A DNA stretch of 64,000 nt from Ilyomonas limi (GTDB taxonomy: Bacteria; Bacteroidota; Bacteroidia; Chitinophagales; Chitinophagaceae). The notes beneath the pieces are model-generated. The model was not told where the DNA came from and searched no databases. It worked only from the letters and a program-made list of their open reading frames with translations. The translations under genes and the position numbers were made by a program. Shown here one piece after another: positions 18,079-28,192 of this stretch. The stretch is taken from contig NZ_SZQL01000018.1 of the NCBI RefSeq assembly GCF_005233845.1, positions 1 to 64,000 on the forward strand. The letters run 5' to 3'. Position 1 is the first letter of the stretch. Each line of letters starts with the position of its first letter.

Positions 18079-21000
18079 TTATTTTGAACTTAACCAAAGC
18101 ACCAATTCTGTTGACTGCGGCTTAGCTACAGCTACACCTGGGGCTATTTTTATTTTTTTATTTGCGATTGTTTTTCCTGTTGCAGGATCAATCCACACAG
18201 CGTGGTATGTTCTTGAAATCACAGGCGCTTCTAAATGAACAGTACGACCGTTATTGTTGCTGTAAATAATCAGGTCTTTTGAAGGACTCATCAGCACCAA
18301 CTGAGCACTGTCTTTTGAAAGCGGTTGCGGCTGCATCCTGCTTGCTGCCTTTAAAAACGATTTATTTTGTAAGGTAGGAAGCACCGGCAATGAACCACCG
18401 CCCATTAAAACAGCCCATCCAAAATGATCATAATTATCCGCATTGTAGATAACGACTTTAGTGGGATAGCGTAATTTGTATTCACTCACTGCATGATACA
18501 CATCTTCAAAAGTTGCGGCTTTGGGTTTCAGCAATCTTGCATGCTGACGCGGTGCTAAATGCTGTCCTCCTTTCGGTGCGTACAACTCACCTTGGCGTTG
18601 ATAATTCCAATAACGGATGTCAATTACATCCACCACATCGCTGTAGTTTTTGTTTGTCAAAATAGAATCCTGAACATCCTTTGTGGTACTAAGCGCAATG
18701 AGTTCTTTTTTGTTATGCGCTGCTTCCCAATTCCTGATGGTATTGAGCCAGAACTGAACAAAATGTAACGGACCGGTATATTCAGCAGAGATAAACTGAA
18801 TGACATTGCTGTTACCAGCAAAGTTGTTTAAACAGTGATTGATGTAAGCAATATTCAATTCCCTGCGATGTGCATTGGTGGTATCGTAAAATTGCTCCGC
18901 CATGAAATTGCGTTTATCGCCTGCATAATTTGGCGGCTCCGGAAAACCTGTATTGTTGATGTTGTTTGCTGTGCGCCAGGGAAAGTCAACATAGTGCGCC
19001 CCTGCTTCTAAAATGTTATGCTGAAAATAATTTTGATGGAACAGTACTAATCCGTTTGCATCTGCTAAATCTGCAAATTTTTGTAAACGGTTCCAGTACC
19101 ATTTATTGTATTTAGTCAAATTGTATTTACTTAAGCCATCCCATGCGGTATCTTTTCCGCTTCTTGCAAAAGGCAATTCATAATACGGTGGCCATACATC
19201 ACCATCCATGCGGCGTATGCGTTCATGGTCATCTCTTCTTCTTTCGTACCATAAAGCATAATTATGGTCGATGGTAACGATGTGATGAGCAAGCATTGTA
19301 TCCACTACATCATGCAGATCATCGGTTAAACCCTGACCTGTTCTGCCCGGCACCCATCTGGTAATGTGTGGCTTTGATTGTAACAATCCTTTCGGATCAA
19401 CACTGCCATTCCACCATTGCACATCTGTTTTACCGCCGCTTACCACCGTATCATTTATCACCAGCCAACCATTTGTAATTGTAAGCGACGGTTCTTTTGT
19501 ATGAATAACGGGTTTGGGTTGCTGAATGTCATTTATGGTAATAGCCCCTTGTGCATTGGTATTAACAGGATGTCTTTGTGGCGATTGCTCAATCCAATCT
19601 AAAACAGTTATTGCAGGTTGCATAGCAGAATCGGAAAGTGCTGCAGCCTGTTGCACTGTCGGACTGCTGGTTGCGTTTGTTGTTATGTGAAACAAATCAT
19701 CTCTCCCTTTAGCAGCATCTCCAATGCGCTGTTGTAACTGGTAATAATACAAACTCCAGGGCTCAATACTATTGTTCGATTCAGCCCAAAAACCATCGCC
19801 GGCAAACTGGCTCCATGAACCAAAAGCCCAGTTTTGAGCCGTTGGCGGTTGGTAACAATCAATGCGTGCAGCGCTGCAATTCCAGCAAACGCTATTGGCA
19901 GATGCCCAGCCTGCACCTTGTCCATCCTGACCTCTGTTCATAAAGGAGATAGCATTGCCATCCACATACATAATATCCATTAAAGTACCCGATGCCCAGC
20001 TATTAATGCCACCGCTGAAACTATACGGCAAATACGATTCGCATTGTACAAAAGCATTTGGTCCGGGTGCACAATAGCCTGTTGCAAAATCATGAAAACC
20101 ATGCTCGGCATAACAATGTTTGAAGAGTATTTGCTGACCATTAGTAAAGAACGTAATGCGTCGCCAGCCACCAATTTCGGATACTGGTTGCAGCGATGCG
20201 CAATCTTCAACAGAGATGCGTTTGGTAGTTTCCCAGGCGGCTACTGCTGAGCCTGCAAAATGCCTGAATGTTATCTGCCTTACCCATACATCCTGCGCAT
20301 TATTAATGTTGATGGCAAACCAGCGGTGTGCCTCATCTTTTGGGTTGGATGTATCATACGCCGACACCAACTGCATGTTCTCCACACCACATTGCTGCAC
20401 CCTTCCATTCCATGTGTATTTTGAAACAGTGGCATGTGTAAGCGTGGAATCAATGGCAGTGGTGATGGGCGCATCTACCGTAATAATATTGCCGTTAACA
20501 GCAGTGATCGTTCTATCCCAATCCAAAAATCTTTCGCCGGGCTTCCAGCCTAAAGCTGATAAGCCGCCACCAAATGTTTTGGTGTGAATGGCATCAATCC
20601 ATTTTTCCGTGAATGGAACATGAATAATAATAGGATCGCCCTTTTTGAAAGCGTTAGCTGCCAGCGTTAGCTGCATACTGTTTACCGGCACATACGCATC
20701 TGTTACTGCAATGGTGTCCAATAGTTTTTTATCGCTAACACCGCCTACATTAATCAGTGTTGCCCGGTCTGTTCCTGCGCCATATAAAATTGTTCCGCCT
20801 TCCTGCATGCCGCTGCCCCTTAATACCACGCCGTTTTTATTCAGGTATAAACTTCCTTCAACAGTATAAGTACCTTTTTGCAGCAACACTGCCCCGCGAA
20901 CGCCATTGCTGTCTGCAGGGAGTTTTGCAACATAGTTGATGGCATTTTGAATAGCTGCTGTTGCATCACCATTCATCACCGGTACAACTATTTTTACCGG

Positions 21001-21252
21001 AACATCTGGTATTTCCTTTTCACCTGCACTATAACCTGCATAAGAAAAATCGGGTATGCGGTTACCTTGTGCGTCGGTATTAAAGATTAACGAATCATTG
21101 CCCGACCAGCAAATAGGATCAGTGCAAACCTTTTTCTTTTGCGCATAAAGAGAAGAAACAGCCGGTTGCATAAAGCAAGCGGCGGCTGTTAATACAATAA
21201 ACTTTACATAATTCCTTTTCAATTGTACAAATACAGGTTGTAGCATGAACAA
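18079..21252 (-). CDS. Two-part beta-helix protein (pectate-lyase superfamily plus DUF6298-like region)
   Basis: A secreted 1,057-residue protein. After the signal (about 1-37) the first half (about 65-500) is a right-handed beta-helix of the pectate-lyase superfamily: GVRGAVLLQKGTYTVEGSLYL, GVVLRGSGM, VWVRQITFRHF and ISVEDCASLQPVSE. The second half (about 620-1050) looks like a separate, possibly barrel-like domain, with TIDHNYALWYERRRDDHERI, GLVLFHQNYFQHNI, FISAEYTGP and VVIYNADNYDHFGW. This matches what is often annotated as DUF6298 in pectin loci, though the name is from memory. It could be a polysaccharide lyase with a fused hydrolase-like module. It follows the PL1-type lyase by 2 bp, so both probably attack the same backbone. 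Activity is unknown. Confidence 0.65.
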   Translation of the reverse strand: MFMLQPVFVQLKRNYVKFIVLTAAACFMQPAVSSLYAQKKKVCTDPICWSGNDSLIFNTDAQGNRIPDFSYAGYSAGEKEIPDVPVKIVVPVMNGDATAAIQNAINYVAKLPADSNGVRGAVLLQKGTYTVEGSLYLNKNGVVLRGSGMQEGGTILYGAGTDRATLINVGGVSDKKLLDTIAVTDAYVPVNSMQLTLAANAFKKGDPIIIHVPFTEKWIDAIHTKTFGGGLSALGWKPGERFLDWDRTITAVNGNIITVDAPITTAIDSTLTHATVSKYTWNGRVQQCGVENMQLVSAYDTSNPKDEAHRWFAININNAQDVWVRQITFRHFAGSAVAAWETTKRISVEDCASLQPVSEIGGWRRITFFTNGQQILFKHCYAEHGFHDFATGYCAPGPNAFVQCESYLPYSFSGGINSWASGTLMDIMYVDGNAISFMNRGQDGQGAGWASANSVCWNCSAARIDCYQPPTAQNWAFGSWSQFAGDGFWAESNNSIEPWSLYYYQLQQRIGDAAKGRDDLFHITTNATSSPTVQQAAALSDSAMQPAITVLDWIEQSPQRHPVNTNAQGAITINDIQQPKPVIHTKEPSLTITNGWLVINDTVVSGGKTDVQWWNGSVDPKGLLQSKPHITRWVPGRTGQGLTDDLHDVVDTMLAHHIVTIDHNYALWYERRRDDHERIRRMDGDVWPPYYELPFARSGKDTAWDGLSKYNLTKYNKWYWNRLQKFADLADANGLVLFHQNYFQHNILEAGAHYVDFPWRTANNINNTGFPEPPNYAGDKRNFMAEQFYDTTNAHRRELNIAYINHCLNNFAGNSNVIQFISAEYTGPLHFVQFWLNTIRNWEAAHNKKELIALSTTKDVQDSILTNKNYSDVVDVIDIRYWNYQRQGELYAPKGGQHLAPRQHARLLKPKAATFEDVYHAVSEYKLRYPTKVVIYNADNYDHFGWAVLMGGGSLPVLPTLQNKSFLKAASRMQPQPLSKDSAQLVLMSPSKDLIIYSNNNGRTVHLEAPVISRTYHAVWIDPATGKTIANKKIKIAPGVAVAKPQSTELVLWLSSK

Positions 21253-21254
21253 TC

Positions 21255-22934
21255 TTATTTAGCCGCTGTCTCAAAACCTGGTTTATCGGTATTGTTGATA
21301 ATAAGCGGCTTTTCTTTTTGCAAAGCAATTCCATTAAGATAGTTCTCGATATTGCTATAGCCCGATTTGGTGATAACCGATGCATCAGCAGCATTATTAG
21401 GATTCAATCCATTCTTCTTTTCATAATCATTCGGCATACCATCATTATCGCTGTCTTTGTAAGGCGTTCCTTTATAATCGGGATAACCACCCACTTCCGC
21501 TACATTGGTAATAATGCCTTGCTTGTAAGAATCTTTTGGCAGGCGGCGATGCTTGAACTGGGGCATAGTATCCGGTACATAACGGTGGTCGTAAATGGCT
21601 TTGCCTGTTCTTACTTCTGTGATAATTCTTCTGTCAACCGTATCTCTCACGGGTAAATTGGCGCCTACATGTTCCAGCACATAACTATATGCTTCCTGTG
21701 CGGGCATAATGGTCATTGCAGGCATTGGCAATGGCTCATTCCACTTCATATCTGCCGTATAAATGCCGGTATTGGCACTATCCTCTACCTGCACACCACC
21801 AGCCCAGTTGTTTTGGGTGATTTTTGGATACCCATCCATGATATTTCCATGTACATAACAACGCCCGAATACCAGATAGCTCAGCTTGCTGCGTCCTGCT
21901 TCCGGCTTTAAGATGCGATGTCCCACATAGTTGTCTTTAGGCGTTGCAGGACCTGGTTTAAAGTAGTTGTTGATGATGTTGAACATAGCGCGGTAATCGC
22001 CGCCATCAATAGAACGATGCACCCAGTTATACACCACATTATTTGCAAAATTAAACACCCCATTCTCCCCCACAGATGGGTTGCGACCGGTATTATTTGC
22101 CCATAAATTACGCATGAAGGAACAGTTTTCTCCACCTAAGGTGCTGCCAAATGCATGGTTCCAGGTATCGAGCGATTCTGAAAAAATAGAATTTTGGATG
22201 GTGATATTCGCTGTAGGTAATTTTTGTTCAATAGCTCCAGTGCTGTCGTTGTACATGTGCCGGTACATGCTCATGTTTTCATCCAGGCCCCAGCTTGCAG
22301 ATACGTGGTCCACCATAATGTTACCAACAGGATTGCCACCAATAGCATCATCTCTTCTTCCCACATTGGTTTCGCCTCTTCGGAAGCGCATATAACGGAT
22401 AATCACATCATGCGTATTAATCCAAACACTTTCGCCGGCAACACATACGCCATCACCCGGTGCCGACTGCCCTTCAATAGTGATGTATGGTGCTCTTACA
22501 ATCAGCGGTGTTTTTAAATGTATGATACCGGCAACATTAAACACTACGATGCGGGCGCCGCCTTGTTCGCAAGCCCATCTAAAACTTCCTGGTCCATCAT
22601 CATTCAAATTGGTAACTACATACACCTTACCACCACGTCCGCCAAAGCTGTACATACCACCGCCCTGTGCACCAGGGAAAGCGGCTATATCGGCTTGCGG
22701 CAGATCGTAAGGACGGGCAGCCCAGGGAATATAAGGCTTGCCATGCATAGCTTCTTCCTGTATAATAGGATACGCTACTGCCCATGCAGAATCGGAATGC
22801 GCGCGGGCAGCATTTAACAGCGAATCGGACCACTTTTGAACGTTTGATGGTATTTGGGGATATTGGGCTGAAGCATAGTTGTACAAACCGGTTAATAATA
22901 CTAATGCTATAAGTGTTTTTTTGTTCAATGTCAT
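21255..22934 (-). CDS. Pectate lyase, PL1-type, with C-terminal calcium-type repeat
   Basis: This secreted parallel beta-helix lyase is expected to cleave polygalacturonate by beta-elimination. I start it at 22934 (MTLNKKTLIALVLLTGLYNYASAQ, a clear signal peptide); the longer open frame to 23075 only runs back into the SusD gene. The PL1-like core is PGAQGGGMYSFGGRGGKVYVV, IIHLKTPLIV, YITIEGQSAPGDG, VIIRYMRFRRGE and IMVDHVSASWGLDE. Near the C-terminus DSDNDGMPNDYEK is a calcium-binding, thrombospondin-3-like loop. The product, unsaturated oligogalacturonide, would feed the kduI/kduD genes at 58-60 kb once cut to monomers. No GH105 or GH88 unsaturated glycuronyl hydrolase is in the window, so that step must be encoded elsewhere. 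Confidence 0.87.
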   Translation of the reverse strand: MTLNKKTLIALVLLTGLYNYASAQYPQIPSNVQKWSDSLLNAARAHSDSAWAVAYPIIQEEAMHGKPYIPWAARPYDLPQADIAAFPGAQGGGMYSFGGRGGKVYVVTNLNDDGPGSFRWACEQGGARIVVFNVAGIIHLKTPLIVRAPYITIEGQSAPGDGVCVAGESVWINTHDVIIRYMRFRRGETNVGRRDDAIGGNPVGNIMVDHVSASWGLDENMSMYRHMYNDSTGAIEQKLPTANITIQNSIFSESLDTWNHAFGSTLGGENCSFMRNLWANNTGRNPSVGENGVFNFANNVVYNWVHRSIDGGDYRAMFNIINNYFKPGPATPKDNYVGHRILKPEAGRSKLSYLVFGRCYVHGNIMDGYPKITQNNWAGGVQVEDSANTGIYTADMKWNEPLPMPAMTIMPAQEAYSYVLEHVGANLPVRDTVDRRIITEVRTGKAIYDHRYVPDTMPQFKHRRLPKDSYKQGIITNVAEVGGYPDYKGTPYKDSDNDGMPNDYEKKNGLNPNNAADASVITKSGYSNIENYLNGIALQKEKPLIINNTDKPGFETAAK

Positions 22935-22986
22935 AATACTAATTTTTGCTTTTCTATTTTTAAACAGCAGGTTTGTTGTGTATCGT

Positions 22987-24804
22987 TTATTGCAATGGAT
23001 CGAACGTGCCGTTGGGCCAGCCAATTGTTTGTTGCAAAGCCGTATTATTATCCAGTACTGTCTGTGGCAATGCAAAGAAGTAATATTCTGGTCGCCAGTT
23101 GATATCGTAGGTATCCATTTGTTTAGGTTCCATCAGCATATTGTTTTTGTATGCTGAATCCAACGGAAGGGCATCGCGCACCTGCAGGAAGGCATCGTGC
23201 GTTGGAATATCTGCAGAAGGCTGGAATGTATAAGCAGTACCTGTTCTTCTTTTCCCATTCAATACTGTTTCAAACAATTTATATCTTCTCAAATCCCAAT
23301 ACCTTTTTCCTTCAAATGCAAACTCAATTTTTCTTTCCAGCAAAATAGCATTTACCATCTCCTGCTGTGTCATTCCTGCTTTCAAACCATACATGCCATC
23401 AGCACCTTCTTCAATGCCTGCTCTTTGGCGGATAGCGATTAACTGATCATACGCTTCGTTTAAACGGTTAGTACCGCAGGCAGCTTCGGCAAGATTTAAT
23501 AATACTTCTGCAAACCGTATTTCCATCCAATCGGTCCCGATGTAAGGAACTTCACTGGCGGATAGTAAAGGATTAATTGCTTTTCTGCAAAAGAATCCGG
23601 TGTTGGAAGGCGATGTTTCGGTAGTAAGTGCTGTAAAAGGTGCATACGTGCTGCCGGAAGCATAATAGAACCAGAATCTCGGATATTCAATATTATTCAA
23701 CGTCCAGGTACAGCCATTGTAAGCAATAGTTGCATAAAAGCGCGGGTCTCTGTTGTTGTAAAAAGTCTGCGGATCATACGTATAGGCACTTGCACTAGGC
23801 TGCTTTCCATCTATCATAGGATACGCATCTACCAACTCTCTTACCGGTTGATTAGAACTACCCGATCCGCCTGCAACTTTTGGCCGGGTTGAATTATCAT
23901 ACGGATTATTTTTCTTGAACTGGTCGTCGCTGGTTGTATTATATTCCGTTACAAAAACGGCTTCGGGATTATCTACTTCGTCGTACCACATGTTTGCATA
24001 ATCAGGATTCAAACCATATCCATTTGCTTCCAACACCGTTTTAGCCTGGAGGTTTGCCTGGTATGCTGCTTCCCATCTGTCGGTTAACTGGTTGGGATTA
24101 AACTCCGGGCTTGCCCAATACGTTAATACACGCCCTTTTAATGCCAGCGCCGCACCGCTTGTGATACGTCCCCAATTAGCGCCGTTATTTGCCGGATCGT
24201 CCCATTTACCAGGCAGCAACAGCGCAGCAGAATCGAGGTCTTTAACAATCTGTGCTACACATTCCGATGTTTTGCTGCGTGGCAGCGCAGCAGCTTCTTT
24301 ATTAGCTTCGCCTACTGCCGGCAAAGGCGTTAGCACCAGCGGAACACCGCCATATACTTTTACCAATTCGAAATACCGCCATGCACGAAAAAAATAAGCC
24401 TGTCCTTTTATCTGATCTTTTAAATTGTTGCTAAGCGTACCTGCTCCTACTCGCTGAATGCAGTCATTGATAGCTCTAATTTTAACCCAGGGACTGCTGG
24501 AGGAAGTAAGGGAGGTTCCAAAGTCCTGCACATCATCCACAGTAAGGGTACCTTCTATATACTTGTTATCGCCATACGATTCATCGCTCCGGTCTGCAAG
24601 CGTTCCGCTGGTACCGCCCCAGGTGGGCAGGTTTTGATTATAGATGTAGTCGATATAACCAACAGACAAGTTTGAATCGTTAAATACAAGATCGGGTTGT
24701 AATGCCGTAAGATCTCTTTTATCAAGCACTTTTGTACATGAAAAAAGTATAGTAAAGGCAAACGCAAAAAGCGGTAATATTTTAAGTGTTTTCATTGTTT
24801 CCAT
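22987..24804 (-). CDS. susD: SusD/RagB-family outer-membrane glycan-binding lipoprotein
   Basis: A 605-residue SusD-like lipoprotein that binds oligosaccharides at the cell surface and lids the partner SusC channel. The lipobox is TILFSC (cysteine near residue 23). The N-terminal SusD-like half shows YIEGTLTVDDV and KGQAYFFRAWRYFELVKVYGGVPLV; the C-terminal RagB half shows DWMEIRFAEVLLNLAEAACG, YDQLIAIRQRAGI, ERKIEFAFEGKRYWDLRRYKLF and a terminal YYFFALPQTVLDNN. METMKT offers two starts, 24804 and 24795; either is possible. It follows susC by 6 bp. The gene order susC-susD-lyase marks the uptake core of the locus, and the binding specificity is likely rhamnogalacturonan or homogalacturonan oligosaccharides. 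Confidence 0.94.
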   Translation of the reverse strand: METMKTLKILPLFAFAFTILFSCTKVLDKRDLTALQPDLVFNDSNLSVGYIDYIYNQNLPTWGGTSGTLADRSDESYGDNKYIEGTLTVDDVQDFGTSLTSSSSPWVKIRAINDCIQRVGAGTLSNNLKDQIKGQAYFFRAWRYFELVKVYGGVPLVLTPLPAVGEANKEAAALPRSKTSECVAQIVKDLDSAALLLPGKWDDPANNGANWGRITSGAALALKGRVLTYWASPEFNPNQLTDRWEAAYQANLQAKTVLEANGYGLNPDYANMWYDEVDNPEAVFVTEYNTTSDDQFKKNNPYDNSTRPKVAGGSGSSNQPVRELVDAYPMIDGKQPSASAYTYDPQTFYNNRDPRFYATIAYNGCTWTLNNIEYPRFWFYYASGSTYAPFTALTTETSPSNTGFFCRKAINPLLSASEVPYIGTDWMEIRFAEVLLNLAEAACGTNRLNEAYDQLIAIRQRAGIEEGADGMYGLKAGMTQQEMVNAILLERKIEFAFEGKRYWDLRRYKLFETVLNGKRRTGTAYTFQPSADIPTHDAFLQVRDALPLDSAYKNNMLMEPKQMDTYDINWRPEYYFFALPQTVLDNNTALQQTIGWPNGTFDPLQ

Positions 24805-24810
24805 TTGAAA

Positions 24811-27800
24811 TTATAAACCAAGGTTGATTCCAAAAGCCCATGTTCTTAACAGTGGATAAGCATCAAAAGAACCAAGCGAATTATCCTTATAACTGTAAGG
24901 ATTGTAAAAATTGATAGGATTCACCACATTCACATATACGCTTGTATTTGTAAAGCCCAGCTTATCCGAAAATCTCCTTGGTAAAGTGTAAGAAACATTC
25001 AGGTTGCGCATTCTGAAATTAAATGCACTTTTAAACCAGAAAGAAGATGCCAGATCGTAAGAGAAATTATAATACGGATTGGGATATATTGCATTGGGGT
25101 TTTCCGGCGTCCATACATCCGACCAAAAAGCGGGTCTTGATGAAGTTGCGGTAGCCATTTTTCTTGCCGCACTTTCTACCACACCCTGCCCTCCAAAAGA
25201 GCCAGCCATCACCATCTCTACGTGCAAACTTTTGTAGGTGGCACCCAACGTTAAACCAAACTGGTAATGATTTGCAGCTTTTTTGCTGATGAAGTCTATA
25301 TCGTTTTCATCAACTATTCCATCCGGTGGTGCATATTGATTGGTAACAGGATCTTTAGGTCCGCGTATATCTTCGTAATACAACATGCCAGGTAAAGGTG
25401 CCTTACCAAAGATGGTATAATTAGGATTCTTTGCCGTAAAAGCATCTACTTCTTCCTGCGTACGGAACATGCCCAGGTAATGATAACCTTCCACTCCCAT
25501 ATCGGTGCTCCTACCTGTAGGGTCTTCAAACGTACCTAACTTACCTTTCTCCACATCTACTTTAATAGCTTTTGCATCATTCCAGGTTAAGAAAGCATTG
25601 GCATTATAGGAGAAGTTTTTGCCGATATCATCGCGCCAGCCTACCGATAATTCATAGCCATAACCATTCACTGTAGCATAATTTTCGGATGCTATGGCAG
25701 AGCCTATCAAGATAGGAACAGAGGCGCTTAAAGCAGTAAGCATGTTGTACCGGTGATCGAGAAAAACATCAACACTGGTAGATAAGCGGTTATTCAAAAA
25801 TCTTGCATCCACACCTCCATTTAGCTTAAGGTCATCATCCCATCTTACATCAGGGTTAGGAATGGCTTCGTTGCGTACACCTAAAATCAAATCACCATCA
25901 CCGCCAAACACGGCGCCGTAATTTTGCAACGGTGTGTAACGTTGCAGGTAACCATATTCTTTTGTATTATCCGATCCCATTTTACCGGCAGATAATCTTA
26001 ATTTCAAGAAATTAATTGCTTTTGAATTTTCCAGGAATTTCTCTTGTGAAAGAATCCATCCTGCCGAAACTGAATAGAATGGTTTCCACCTGTTCTGAGG
26101 TGCAAACTTGGTGGAGGCGTCATAGCGAATCTGAAACTCTGCAAGATATTTATTGGCATAGCTATAATTAAGCCTGCCTATATAACCCAGCAAACCACCT
26201 TCATTTTCTGTTTCAAAAATATCTTCTTCCCCAAAAGCAAACCTTCCATCGGGCGGCGCACCCGGTGTTGGATCTTCTACTAACGTTTGAATATCGTTGT
26301 AAGTAAACTCTGTTTGTTCTACAATTGCCAAAGCACTTATTTCATGCTTTCCAAATTTGTTGTTATATCCTAAAGAACCATCAAATTGGTAAGCATCCCT
26401 GTAAGATGGTTTGATATAAATACGATTACCATTACTTACTTTAACGGGCGATGTATTGCTGAGTATCACATTATCGGTATAGATGTGATTATGCTCACCC
26501 GTCATCTCAAAATTATAGAGGTCGTACCTGGTACCATATTGTTTAGGAAAAGTATTGTTCAACGTTCTGCTATATTGAACTTTTGCAGTTAATCCTTTCA
26601 AAAAAGGAGCATCATACTGCAAGCTGCCAATTATATTTAAACTATTATCCCTGCTATTATTATAGTTATCGAGTTGTTGCACCTCGAAGAAATGAAAGGC
26701 GTCGATTGTATTTTGATTGCTGGATTGAGATAACCTTACAGGATAACCATTGATGTATGGTGGCGTAAAGCCGGGTGTATATAATAATCCTTTTACATCG
26801 TTTTCAGGGTTCTCACCACCCTGTTTCAGCAGGTATTGATTGTTTTTGCTGATGTCGCCGCTTATGGACAAACCAACTTTAAAGCCATTACCCAGTTTTA
26901 CATCCGTATTTGCCCGGAATGTCCATTTGTTGAAATTGATTCTATCCAGATTACCATCCTGGTTTACATAAGAAGCACTTGCAAAAAAGGTAGCTTTATC
27001 AGAACCACCACTTATATTAACTGTTTGCCTGTACAAATGCGACGGCTTCCATGCATTGGCAAGCCAGTTATAATTATGTGTTTTAAAATATGATAGTTCA
27101 TCATCTGTATAATAATTGCTTTGTGCCAAATACCCATCTTGTCCATCTGCTACAAAACCTCTCTGCGCCTGTATAGATGCATCTAAATAGTTAGCTAATT
27201 CATAACCATTCATCATCGTTGGCAACATGGTTGCATCATTCACCGCATAAGAACTATTTATATTTACCTGTGTGCGGCCAACCTTACCTCTTTTTGTTCT
27301 TACTACCACGGCACCCTGACCAGAACGAACACCGTATATCGCCGCAGCAGCATCTTTCAAAAACGAAATGTCTTCTACTTCTGATGGGTCTAAATTATTA
27401 AAATCACTTTCTGTTCTTATCACATCGTCAATAACATATAAAGGGCTTAATGTTCCCCCATCTTTAGAAAGAATTACCGGATTACGCAACTGTAAGGTAG
27501 CATCTGCGCCCGGCCTTGCCGTACCGCCGTTAACACTCAAGCCTGGGATACGACCCGTTAAACTGGCAGCTAAATTGGTAACCGGATAATCTTCCAGTTT
27601 GCTCGCATCAATGGTACTGATGGCACCTAAAGCTTTAGATCGTTGCTGTGTTCCATACCCTACTACAATTACATCGTTCAATTCATTGTTGTTGGGCTGC
27701 AAAACAATGGTGAGTTTAGCGCCGGATTTTGCCTGTATTTCCTGGTACTTCATACTCACATGCGATACCTGCAACACATTGGAAGCAGCAGGTGCTACCA

Positions 27801-28038
27801 AATAAAATTTGCCTGCTGCATCTGAAATAACGGTTTGCCCTGTTCCTTTAATACGGATGGTAACATCGGCGAGCGGAACACCTTTACTGTCCGATACGAT
27901 CCCGGTTATTGAATTAGCTGATGAATTCATGCCGGGACTTGTGTCCTTAGTTGGAGATGGATTACCTGATTGTGCCTTAGCTGTGTTTGCAATGGTTAAA
28001 CAAAACAACAGGCTGATGGCAAGCAAGCTGTACTTCAT
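24811..28038 (-). CDS. susC: SusC/RagA-family TonB-dependent oligosaccharide transporter
   Basis: A 1,075-residue outer-membrane TonB-dependent channel. After the signal peptide (1-22) comes a carboxypeptidase-regulatory-like domain (about 44-115, ITGIVSDSKGVPLADVTIRI). The TonB-box/linker is NDVIVVGYGTQQR, followed by the plug (about 130-245, with ASLTGRIPGLSVNGG, PLYVIDDVI and FLKDAAAAIYGVRSGQGAVVVRTKRG) and a long beta-barrel ending WAFGINLGL, a typical aromatic-containing terminal strand. There is no N-terminal STN domain, so it is a transporter and not a FecA-type transducer. It pairs with susD downstream. A 154-bp leader separates it from the DUF3826 gene and carries one copy of the 16-bp motif, so susC probably has its own promoter as well as possible read-through from upstream. 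Confidence 0.95.
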   Translation of the reverse strand: MKYSLLAISLLFCLTIANTAKAQSGNPSPTKDTSPGMNSSANSITGIVSDSKGVPLADVTIRIKGTGQTVISDAAGKFYLVAPAASNVLQVSHVSMKYQEIQAKSGAKLTIVLQPNNNELNDVIVVGYGTQQRSKALGAISTIDASKLEDYPVTNLAASLTGRIPGLSVNGGTARPGADATLQLRNPVILSKDGGTLSPLYVIDDVIRTESDFNNLDPSEVEDISFLKDAAAAIYGVRSGQGAVVVRTKRGKVGRTQVNINSSYAVNDATMLPTMMNGYELANYLDASIQAQRGFVADGQDGYLAQSNYYTDDELSYFKTHNYNWLANAWKPSHLYRQTVNISGGSDKATFFASASYVNQDGNLDRINFNKWTFRANTDVKLGNGFKVGLSISGDISKNNQYLLKQGGENPENDVKGLLYTPGFTPPYINGYPVRLSQSSNQNTIDAFHFFEVQQLDNYNNSRDNSLNIIGSLQYDAPFLKGLTAKVQYSRTLNNTFPKQYGTRYDLYNFEMTGEHNHIYTDNVILSNTSPVKVSNGNRIYIKPSYRDAYQFDGSLGYNNKFGKHEISALAIVEQTEFTYNDIQTLVEDPTPGAPPDGRFAFGEEDIFETENEGGLLGYIGRLNYSYANKYLAEFQIRYDASTKFAPQNRWKPFYSVSAGWILSQEKFLENSKAINFLKLRLSAGKMGSDNTKEYGYLQRYTPLQNYGAVFGGDGDLILGVRNEAIPNPDVRWDDDLKLNGGVDARFLNNRLSTSVDVFLDHRYNMLTALSASVPILIGSAIASENYATVNGYGYELSVGWRDDIGKNFSYNANAFLTWNDAKAIKVDVEKGKLGTFEDPTGRSTDMGVEGYHYLGMFRTQEEVDAFTAKNPNYTIFGKAPLPGMLYYEDIRGPKDPVTNQYAPPDGIVDENDIDFISKKAANHYQFGLTLGATYKSLHVEMVMAGSFGGQGVVESAARKMATATSSRPAFWSDVWTPENPNAIYPNPYYNFSYDLASSFWFKSAFNFRMRNLNVSYTLPRRFSDKLGFTNTSVYVNVVNPINFYNPYSYKDNSLGSFDAYPLLRTWAFGINLGL

Positions 28039-28157
28039 AAAAAATTAAATTGTTTCGTTGGATAAATGATCTGCCGAATTGGTTAGAACATAAGTTATTA
28101 ATACAATAAAGGTATTATCTCAATGAAACGGAAAGAATGACAGGTTTCACTATGCTA

Positions 28158-28173
28158 ATGGATTATTTTACTA
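28158..28173 (+). promoter_or_regulatory. 16-bp motif ATGGATTATTTTACTA upstream of susC
   Basis: This copy is identical over 18 bp (TAATGGATTATTTTACTA, 28156-28173) to the site at 50775-50792. It lies about 120 bp before the susC start at 28038. Between it and susC, TACCTTTA (minus strand, 28107-28114) resembles the Bacteroidota -7 element TAnnTTTG with one mismatch. An upstream activator site is the simplest reading. A second ACTA lies exactly 21 bp before the terminal ACTA, as it does at the 50.8-kb copy. Confidence 0.55.
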
Positions 28174-28192
28174 TTTTAAATGAAGTTTTAAT

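Noticed and set aside
22935-23075. 48-residue N-terminal extension of the pectate lyase
   Set aside because: It runs back into the SusD gene and precedes a clear signal peptide; the start at 22934 is better supported.
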